A stretch of DNA of 11,698 bases, taken from NCBI GenBank assembly GCA_013297585.1, contig JAAFHG010000054.1, positions 2,501 through 14,198 on the forward strand, read 5' to 3'. This DNA comes from Chitinophagales bacterium (lineage in GTDB: Bacteria > Bacteroidota > Bacteroidia > Chitinophagales > Chitinophagaceae). The notes under the pieces are model-generated. The model searched no databases. It saw only the letters and a list, made by a program, of their open reading frames with translations, and was not told the DNA's origin. Shown here piece by piece: positions 1 to 5,592 of the stretch. Position numbers and translations under genes: made by a program. Positions within the stretch are counted from its first letter, which is position 1, and each line of letters begins with the position of its first letter.

Positions 1-121
1 AATGAGTTTTTGATCTGACTATTAATTCTCTTAAAAATTAACGGTACAGTTCTAATTTTAATTTTTACGCTTATTACCTTACATGTTGTTTTCTCAAAAA
101 ACATGCTTTGTTGCTTCCAAA

Positions 122-133
122 CTTTCAAAGATC
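122..133 (-). promoter_or_regulatory. boxA-like element, copy 3 (closest to 16S)
   Basis: The minus-strand sequence GATCTTTGAAAG matches the GTTCTTTGAAA-type motif that I recall from Bacteroidota 16S leaders. It lies about 40 bases into the P3 transcript, before the spacer that leads to the left edge. Confidence 0.45.
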
Positions 134-172
134 TTTTAAGCTTTCTTAATCGCTTACCGTTTTACCGGATTG

Positions 173-206
173 CAAATGTAAGGGCTTTTTTTCTATTTAA
201 ACCAAA
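173..206 (-). promoter_or_regulatory. Promoter P3 (proximal) of the rRNA-type leader
   Basis: On the minus strand TTTG (206-203) is followed after 22 bases by TACATTTG (180-173), a full match at the -7 element with a slightly long spacer. A weak CCG/CGG pairing (168-157) follows. It is the last promoter before the presumed 16S gene. Confidence 0.65.
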
Positions 207-295
207 TAAATTTTAGTTTATTTGGCAAAATTATTTTCTACCTCTTTTTGAGCGCTAATCAACTGATTTTCAATTACTTAATCACCAGTTTCACA

Positions 296-306
296 CTCTA
301 AGAACT
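296..306 (-). promoter_or_regulatory. boxA-like element, copy 2 (degenerate)
   Basis: The minus-strand sequence AGTTCTTAGAG sits about 20 bases into the P2 transcript, at the same relative place as copy 1 after P1. It is less well conserved than the other two copies. Confidence 0.3.
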
Positions 307-328
307 ACCCTTTCTCCCGAACGGGCGG

Positions 329-359
329 CGAAGATAAGACCTTTTCTAAAACTACCAAA
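329..359 (-). promoter_or_regulatory. Promoter P2 (middle) of the rRNA-type leader
   Basis: On the minus strand TTTG (359-356) is followed after exactly 19 bases by TATCTTCG (336-329), one base off TAnnTTTG. Immediately downstream is the GC-rich self-complementary sequence CCCGTTCGGG (325-316), which would form a hairpin at the very 5' end of the transcript. It stands out in an otherwise AT-rich region. Confidence 0.7.
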
Positions 360-404
360 TTTTTATTTGAAAAATTTTCTAGCTTCAATTATTTCTTACC
401 TAAA

Positions 405-417
405 CCTTTAAAGAACT
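405..417 (-). promoter_or_regulatory. boxA-like antitermination element, copy 1
   Basis: The minus-strand sequence AGTTCTTTAAAGG closely resembles bacterial boxA (E. coli form TGCTCTTTAACA), which recruits the NusB/NusE antitermination complex to rRNA transcripts. It lies about 25 bases into the P1 transcript, after the 5' hairpin. The assignment rests on resemblance and position. Confidence 0.45.
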
Positions 418-443
418 TTCCACCCTTTTATCGTAGCGGGGTG

Positions 444-474
444 CAAATATAGAACCATATTCCTAACCAACAAA
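444..474 (-). promoter_or_regulatory. Promoter P1 (distal) of the rRNA-type leader
   Basis: On the minus strand TTTG (474-471) is followed after exactly 19 bases by TATATTTG (451-444). This is a full match to the Bacteroidota housekeeping promoter form. The first transcribed bases can fold into a small hairpin, with CACCC (443-439) pairing with GGGTG (425-421). Confidence 0.75.
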
Positions 475-479
475 CTTAT

Positions 480-935
480 TTGTAGTTTTATCTGAAAAAA
501 ATTACACAATTACTGACTAATTATGCTGAAAACACTGCTAACAGTACGTTCTACGCTTTAAAAAAGTTGAATAAAATTCTACTGTTGAAGTGTGCGACGC
601 AACTAATGCCAAATAGTATTACAATTGCTGGTAACCCAATAAAAAAAATTACGAAAGAGAATGTTTGATACTTAATGAAGCATTTTAAACAAGTAATGGG
701 ATACTCTTTTAGCTATAGTAACTAGATCAATTGACGCAACCTAATATTAAATTACGTGAGTTTGCTATTTTGGGCTAGTAGAACATCAAAAAAGTAATTG
801 TTGCAAAATATTAGACTGTTACCATTTATATATAGAATAGGCTTGTCGTAAAGCTCCAAGGCTTTTCCGTGTATAACAAGTTATGTTTCAGTTTGGGGTA
901 CTATCTTCGTCAATATCTATTTTAGCACTATTACG
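480..935. other. Gene-free spacer between rRNA-type promoters and PIG-L gene
   Basis: This is AT-rich sequence with only very short frames (20 codons or fewer, such as those starting at 607 and 675). I see no tRNA, long inverted repeat, tandem repeat or insertion-sequence end. The left part may serve as an AT-rich upstream element for P1, and the right end holds a possible promoter for the PIG-L gene. No other content was recognised. Confidence 0.6.
902..909 (+). promoter_or_regulatory. Possible -7 element for the PIG-L gene cluster
   Basis: TATCTTCG is identical to the -7 element of P2 on the other strand and lies 26 bases before the ATG at 936. There is no convincing TTG at the expected -33 distance (the bases there read AGTTAT), so this is a half-supported call. 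Confidence 0.35.
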
Positions 936-3410
936 ATGAAGAAAATTATCAGTTGTTTATTTTTATTACAGTTACTATTTGTAACCTCATTTGCACAAGT
1001 ACCACCTACATATAATAGTGCAGACATTTTAATGCAATTAAAAAAATTAAAAGTATTAGGTAGTGTATTATATGTAGCAGCGCACCCAGACGATGAGAAT
1101 AATGGCTTGCTGCCATTTTTTGCCAAAGAAAAACTATACCGTACTGCATACTTAAGTTTAACCCGTGGTGATGGTGGGCAAAACCTAATTGGTAGCGAAC
1201 AGGGTATTGAATTGGGCATGATACGCACACAAGAATTGATTGCTGCAAGGCGTATTGACGGTGCAGAGCAATATTTTAGTACAGCCTATGAATTTGGCTT
1301 TAGTAAAAATTCACAGGAAGCATTGCGCATTTGGGATAAAGAGAAAATATTAAGCGATGTGGTTTGGGTGATTCGGAAATATCAACCTGATATTATTATT
1401 AAACGATTTCCTGGTGATGCGAGGGCTGGTCATGGGCATCATGCTGCATCGGCATTACTAGCTGATGAAGCGTTTATAGCGGCAGCTGACCCAACTAAAT
1501 TTACTGAACAATTTAAATATGGCGTAAAGCCTTGGCAAGCAAAACGCATACTTTGGAATACTTTTAATTTTGGCGGCACTAATACTACCAGTGAGAATCA
1601 ATTAAAAGTAGATGTTGGTGGCTATAATCCTTTACTTGGTAAGAGCTATGGCGAATTAGGTGGCGAAGCAAGAAGTATGCATAAGAGTCAGGGTGAAGGT
1701 AGACCAAGAAGACGTGGGCAGATTTACGAATACTTTACAACCACAGGCGGATCTGCACCTAAATCAGATTTAATGGATGATATTGATATTAGCTGGCACA
1801 GAATTGAAGGTGGTGATGCCATTGCTACACAAATAGATAATGTAACCTCTACATTTAACTTTGAAAAACCAGAACTATGTGTAGCGCCTCTAGTACAAAT
1901 TTATAAAGCCATAAAAGCCTCACCAGAAAACAATTGGCGTAATAAAAAATTACAAGAAATACAAGATATTATAGAAGCTTGTAGCGGTCTATTTGCAGAA
2001 GCAACCACTACACAAACAAGTGTTGCACAAGGTGATGTTTTGAAGTTGAGTAGTTTTTTAAACAAGCGTAATTCGGCTAAAGTTGTGTTACAAAAAATTA
2101 TAGCAAAAGGTATCGATAGTACTTTAAACATAACTGTGGAACAAAACCAAAATGTGCAAATAAATAGCAGTATAGCAGTAGCTTCTAATCAAAAAATATC
2201 GCAACCATACTGGCTAGAATATCCACAACTACAAGGCAGTTTTGATGTACGTGACCAAACATTAATTGGTAAAGCAGAAAACGATGCTGCGTTTGAAGTA
2301 AATTTTGTTGTAACAATTGAAGGTGAAATATTTATCATTAAACGATCTATCATATATAAAGTAGTTGATCCTGCAAAAGGTGAGTTGTATCAACCATTGG
2401 TTGTGTTGCCTAAAATGGAATTAAGTTATGTGAAAGACAATTTTGTATCGCTAAATGGGAAGCCCGTTTTTACGCAAATTCACTTTAAGAGTAACGTAAA
2501 AGATAGTACATTATATAGTATCAATCAGCAATACACACCTAGCTGGAAATACAGTGCATCTAATATTACTTATGGTACGTTTAACAATGTAGAAAATTAT
2601 TGGTCTGGCACATTTACCCCTACCTTAAAAGTTAGAAACACAACAGAAGTTACCAGCCTTACAACAAATGATGGTAAATACAGTGGCTATACAAAAAATA
2701 TCGCCTACGATCATATACCTACCATTACATATTTCCCTAAAGCCAAGGCAAATTTGGTAAATGTGGATATAACAATAATTGGCAAAAAAGTAGGTTATAT
2801 CGTAGGTGCAGGCGACAAAGTGCCTGAGGCATTATTGCAAATGGGTTACGAGGTAAAAATGCTTGGTGAAACAGATTTGAATGAAGACTATTTAAAACAA
2901 TTTGATGCCATTGTAACGGGTGTAAGAGCTTACAACTTATACGAGTACATGACTAATAAGTACGACGTGTTAATGAATTATGTAAAAAATGGCGGTAATT
3001 TAATAGTACAATATGCTAAAAGCAATACGATTGGTACTAGAACTATTAAGATGGGGCCTTATCCATTTGTTGTAAATTCAGGATCAAGAGTTACAGAAGA
3101 AGATGCTAAAGTAAATTACTTGTTACCTAATCATGTCTTATTAAACTATCCGAATAAGATTACAGATGCAGATTTTACTGGTTGGATTCAAGAAAGAAGT
3201 ACCTACCAAGCAGAGCAAATAGACAACCACTACGAAGCTATATTAGGCATGAATGATTCAGGTGAAAAGCAAGGTAACGGTAGCTTAATTACCACAAAAT
3301 TTGGCAAGGGCAATTTTACCTATGTAAGCTTGGTATTATTTAGAGAATTGCCTGCTGGTGTGCCTGGTGCTTACCGCTTAATGGCTAATTTAATTGCACA
3401 AGGAAAATAA
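936..3410 (+). CDS. Secreted PIG-L/LmbE-family deacetylase, multidomain
   Basis: Predicted zinc-dependent N-acetylglucosamine-type deacetylase of the PIG-L/LmbE fold, exported from the cytoplasm. Residues 1-20 form a type I signal peptide, probably cut before Q21. The metal and catalytic motif AHPDDEN covers residues 49-55 (H50, D52, D53), followed by TRGDGGQN (76-83) and a second histidine cluster GHGHH (165-169). The protein has 824 residues, far more than the 220-300 of the bare catalytic domain. The middle part looks beta-rich, and residues near 500-610 resemble a NEW3-like Ig fold. The last 200 residues (GYIVGAGDKVPEALLQMGYEV, then DAIVTGVRAYN and NGGNLIVQY) look like a ThuA/class I glutamine-amidotransferase-like fold. 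It leads a plus-strand cluster, with the next gene 12 bases downstream. The substrate is unknown; a sugar or glycoconjugate is likely. The signal peptide and size argue against bacillithiol enzyme BshB. Confidence 0.88.
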   Translation: MKKIISCLFLLQLLFVTSFAQVPPTYNSADILMQLKKLKVLGSVLYVAAHPDDENNGLLPFFAKEKLYRTAYLSLTRGDGGQNLIGSEQGIELGMIRTQELIAARRIDGAEQYFSTAYEFGFSKNSQEALRIWDKEKILSDVVWVIRKYQPDIIIKRFPGDARAGHGHHAASALLADEAFIAAADPTKFTEQFKYGVKPWQAKRILWNTFNFGGTNTTSENQLKVDVGGYNPLLGKSYGELGGEARSMHKSQGEGRPRRRGQIYEYFTTTGGSAPKSDLMDDIDISWHRIEGGDAIATQIDNVTSTFNFEKPELCVAPLVQIYKAIKASPENNWRNKKLQEIQDIIEACSGLFAEATTTQTSVAQGDVLKLSSFLNKRNSAKVVLQKIIAKGIDSTLNITVEQNQNVQINSSIAVASNQKISQPYWLEYPQLQGSFDVRDQTLIGKAENDAAFEVNFVVTIEGEIFIIKRSIIYKVVDPAKGELYQPLVVLPKMELSYVKDNFVSLNGKPVFTQIHFKSNVKDSTLYSINQQYTPSWKYSASNITYGTFNNVENYWSGTFTPTLKVRNTTEVTSLTTNDGKYSGYTKNIAYDHIPTITYFPKAKANLVNVDITIIGKKVGYIVGAGDKVPEALLQMGYEVKMLGETDLNEDYLKQFDAIVTGVRAYNLYEYMTNKYDVLMNYVKNGGNLIVQYAKSNTIGTRTIKMGPYPFVVNSGSRVTEEDAKVNYLLPNHVLLNYPNKITDADFTGWIQERSTYQAEQIDNHYEAILGMNDSGEKQGNGSLITTKFGKGNFTYVSLVLFRELPAGVPGAYRLMANLIAQGK

Positions 3411-3422
3411 TAAAAGTAAAAT

Positions 3423-3572
3423 ATGCAGCAGCGAAAAGGAATTAGTGCCTTTATGATAATTGTAATAGCTGTGGCTATTGGTTTTTTTATTAAAAATGTA
3501 AAGATTGGGCTTATTATAGGGCTAACACTTGGGTTGCTAATGAGTGGTTTATTAAGCAGCAGAAGGAAATAG
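3423..3572 (+). CDS. 49-residue two-helix membrane microprotein
   Basis: A short frame from ATG 3423 to TAG 3570-3572, starting 12 bases after the PIG-L stop. The product begins MQQRKGIS, has a hydrophobic segment at about 8-23 (ending AVAIGFF), a short basic turn (KNVK, 24-27), a second hydrophobic segment at about 28-44 (IGLIIGLTLGLLMSGLL), and a basic tail SSRRK. The layout suggests a helical hairpin in the inner membrane with both ends in the cytoplasm by the positive-inside rule. No family is recognised with certainty. I recall similar small 'hypothetical' proteins beside this type of deacetylase or symporter in other Bacteroidota. The spacing implies co-transcription with the deacetylase. 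The gene is real if the frame is conserved in relatives. Confidence 0.68.
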   Translation: MQQRKGISAFMIIVIAVAIGFFIKNVKIGLIIGLTLGLLMSGLLSSRRK

Positions 3573-3631
3573 TGATGTGAAAAGTGAAACGTAAAAGCTG
3601 CATCGTAAATGCTGATAATTCAAACAAAGGC

Positions 3632-3672
3632 ATTCGTGAAATTTGTGTAATTGTTTTAAAATTCGTGTGATA
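3632..3672 (+). repeat. Degenerate short-period repeat (ATTCGTG units)
   Basis: ATTCGTGAA (3632), ATTTGTGTA (3641), a decayed ATTGTTTTA (3650) and ATTCGTGTGAT (3661) follow each other with a spacing of about 9-10 bases. This lies in the 105-base gap between the two microprotein genes. The function is unknown; it may be a slippage product or a phased protein-binding site. Confidence 0.4.
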
Positions 3673-3677
3673 AAAAA

Positions 3678-3788
3678 ATGTCTAACGTACCTCTATTTAA
3701 GTCTTGGCCACAGTGGTATACATTTACCATTGTTGTGCTATTGGCAATTATTGGTTTTTTTATTTGGTTTACAAACTATTTTGCATGA
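3678..3788 (+). CDS. 36-residue membrane microprotein coupled to symporter
   Basis: A frame from ATG 3678 to TGA 3786-3788. The product starts MSNVPLFKSWPQWYTFT and then has one strongly hydrophobic helix (about residues 15-35) with aromatic residues at both ends, finishing NYFA. Its stop overlaps the symporter start in the sequence ATGA (ATG 3785-3787, TGA 3786-3788), a classic sign of translational coupling. Such an overlap together with a clean single-helix product is strong evidence for a real gene. By analogy with the separate DUF4212 small subunit of some SSS-family permeases, it may be an accessory subunit or assembly factor of the downstream transporter. That role is inference. The protein is much shorter than DUF4212 members and I see no clear homology to them. 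Confidence 0.75.
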   Translation: MSNVPLFKSWPQWYTFTIVVLLAIIGFFIWFTNYFA

Positions 3789-5515
3789 GTCAGTTAGATT
3801 GGATTGTTCTATCGGTTACGCTTGCAAGCATTATAAGTTATGGCTTGTACAAAAGCCGTACTTCAAAAAACTTAGAAGGCTACTTTCTTAGTAATAGAAG
3901 CATGCCTTGGTATTTGGTATTATTAAGCATAATGGGTACGCAAGCAAGTGCTATCACTTTTTTATCGGCACCAGGCCAAGCATTTACAGATGGAATGCGT
4001 TTTGTACAATACTATTTTGGCTTACCAATAGCTATGGTGATATTGTGCATCACTTTTGTGCCTCTTTTTAGCAAATTAAAAGTATTTACTGCCTACGAGT
4101 ATTTAGAACAACGTTTCGATTTTAAGACACGACTATTTACATCTTCTTTATTCTTATTGTCTCGTGGTTTATCTACTGGCATAAGCATTTATGCGCCTTC
4201 TATTATTATATCGTCGCTCCTAGGCTGGGATATTTTCTGGACGAACATTGTGCTAGGCGGTTTATTAATTATTTACACTGTAAGCGGTGGCGCAAGGGCA
4301 GTAGCCTACACACAGCAATTGCAAATGGCTATTATTTTTATAGGCATGTTTGCCGCAGGTTATTATATTGTACATTATTTACCAAACGGTATTGGCTTTA
4401 AAGAAGCATTAAAAGTGAGCGGTGCAAATGGCAAGCTAAATGTGATAACTACAGGTATTTCTGCTAAAGGTTTTGATTTTAAAGACCGCTACAATATAAT
4501 AAGTGGCGTAATAGGCGGTTTCTTTTTGGCCCTATCCTATTTTGGTACCGACCAAAGTCAGGTGGGTAGATATTTAACTGCAAAAAACAATACCGAAAGT
4601 AAACTTGGCTTACTAATGAATGGCTTGGTAAAAGTGCCCATGCAGTTTTTTATCTTACTAATTGGGGCACTATTGTTTACGTTTTACCAATTTAATTCGG
4701 CACCAATTTTCTTTAATAAATCGGTAGATGAAAAGGCCAAGCAAACGAGCTACAAAGCAGAGTTAGCAAGTATTGAGCAGCAATTTAATAAAGCACAAAA
4801 GCAACAGCAGGCACTTACAGCAAAGTATGTGGCTAATGAGCAAAATACGCTACTTAAAGACAGCTTACAGCAAGTAGGCAAGCAACTTAATAGCCTTCAA
4901 AAACAATATAAAACCGTACTAAAAAAAGCACTTCCAACGTCTGACACCAACGATACCAACTATATTTTTCTGCGCTTTGTGGTTGATTATTTGCCCAAAG
5001 GTTTAGTAGGCTTATTAATTGCAATTATTTTTATAGCATCCTGGGGCTCCATAGCTGCGGCATTAAATGCTTTAGCAAGCTGTACAGTTATTGACTTTCA
5101 CTTACGCATAAAAAAACAAACACACTATGATGCAAGTAATATAGCCCAATGCGAAAGTGATTACAAGACGTCGAAGTACTATACACTCGGTTGGGGTATT
5201 TTTTGCATTATTACCGCCGAATTATCTACAGGGATAGGCAGTTTAATTGAAGCTGTAAATGTATTGGGTTCGCTATTTTATGGTGTAATTCTCGGTATTT
5301 TTCTGGTAGCATTTTACCTTAAAAAAGTACAAAGCAACGCCGTATTTTATGCCGCTATTACTGGTGAGCTAATTGTAATTGCATTGTTTATTTTAGACAA
5401 ATACAATATTATAGGTTTTGGCTTTTTGTGGTTGAATGTAGCAGGTGCATTAGTAGTTGTGTTACTAAGTCTATTGCTTCAATCGTTACTAAACAAAACA
5501 ACTGCTAGTAATTAA
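3785..5515 (+). CDS. Sodium:solute symporter (SSS/SLC5 family)
   Basis: Sodium-coupled importer of the inner membrane, 576 residues, with about 13 predicted helices. It starts MSQLDWIVLSV and carries family landmarks: the RxSKNLEGYFLSNRSMPW loop near 25-42, SGGARAVAYTQQLQ at 167-180 (the family usually has a TD at the TQ position) and FGTDQSQVGRY at 253-263. A hydrophilic, glutamine- and lysine-rich stretch at 315-391 is predicted to be coiled-coil and interrupts the membrane core. I chose ATG 3785 because the family N-terminus begins there and it forms an ATGA overlap with the microprotein gene. Reading the same frame back to TTG 3704 adds 27 residues that merely translate that gene out of frame. 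The substrate cannot be told. The clustering with a secreted deacetylase suggests a sugar or amino-sugar product, which is an inference. Confidence 0.88.
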   Translation: MSQLDWIVLSVTLASIISYGLYKSRTSKNLEGYFLSNRSMPWYLVLLSIMGTQASAITFLSAPGQAFTDGMRFVQYYFGLPIAMVILCITFVPLFSKLKVFTAYEYLEQRFDFKTRLFTSSLFLLSRGLSTGISIYAPSIIISSLLGWDIFWTNIVLGGLLIIYTVSGGARAVAYTQQLQMAIIFIGMFAAGYYIVHYLPNGIGFKEALKVSGANGKLNVITTGISAKGFDFKDRYNIISGVIGGFFLALSYFGTDQSQVGRYLTAKNNTESKLGLLMNGLVKVPMQFFILLIGALLFTFYQFNSAPIFFNKSVDEKAKQTSYKAELASIEQQFNKAQKQQQALTAKYVANEQNTLLKDSLQQVGKQLNSLQKQYKTVLKKALPTSDTNDTNYIFLRFVVDYLPKGLVGLLIAIIFIASWGSIAAALNALASCTVIDFHLRIKKQTHYDASNIAQCESDYKTSKYYTLGWGIFCIITAELSTGIGSLIEAVNVLGSLFYGVILGIFLVAFYLKKVQSNAVFYAAITGELIVIALFILDKYNIIGFGFLWLNVAGALVVVLLSLLLQSLLNKTTASN

Positions 5516-5532
5516 TTTTTCAAGCATTCCTA

Positions 5533-5582
5533 CAAGTAAAAAAGCGAAGCAACATTAAACTGTTACTTCGCTTTTTTACTTG
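5533..5582. terminator. Bidirectional terminator between symporter and kup
   Basis: CAAGTAAAAAAGCGAAG (5533-5549) and its exact complement at 5566-5582 form a perfect 17-bp stem. The loop side can add four more pairs (AACA with TGTT) beyond one mismatch. A-runs on the 5' arm and T-runs on the 3' arm give a U-rich 3' side in both directions, fitting its place between two converging genes. Confidence 0.9.
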
Positions 5583-5592
5583 AATACCTAGC

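Larger units (their letters stand above)
1..441 (-). other. Probable rRNA operon leader (16S gene just beyond left edge)
   Basis: No protein frame of useful length is present. Read on the minus strand, the segment starts with stacked Bacteroidota promoters and runs towards the left edge through boxA-like motifs (GATCTTTGAAAG, then a stretch with GGAAGCAAC). It ends in CAGATCAAAAACTCATT at the window border. From memory, very similar text (ATCAAACTCATT, then a few bases, then the 16S start GAGAGTTTGATCC) precedes 16S rRNA in Chitinophagaceae, so the 16S gene probably starts about ten bases outside the window. The promoters, boxA-like motifs and direction are seen in the sequence. The identity of the downstream gene is inferred, because no mature rRNA sequence is inside the window. 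A different strongly transcribed stable RNA operon is the main alternative. Confidence 0.7.

Noticed and set aside
1..23. Plus-strand resemblance to a 16S 5' end (GAGTTTTTGATCTG)
   Set aside because: Similarity ends after a few bases. The text fits better as the leader arm complementary to the 16S start on the minus strand.
600..735. Short frames at 607 and 675 in the spacer
   Set aside because: They have 20 codons or fewer, no hydrophobic or motif pattern, and no promoter or coupling signal.
917..1248. Minus-strand frames of 103 and 80 residues inside the deacetylase gene
   Set aside because: They are shadows of the strongly supported PIG-L frame and have no own features.
936..3410. PIG-L gene as bacillithiol enzyme BshB, linked to the bacilliredoxin at the right edge
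   Set aside because: BshB is a cytoplasmic protein of about 230 residues. This one is secreted, 824 residues long, and 8 kb away.
3704..3784. N-terminal extension of the symporter from TTG 3704
   Set aside because: The 27 added residues are an out-of-frame reading of the 36-residue microprotein gene, and the family N-terminus starts at ATG 3785, which forms an ATGA overlap.
3643..3891. 82-residue plus-strand frame
   Set aside because: It overlaps the microprotein and the symporter start in a different frame, and has no family features.
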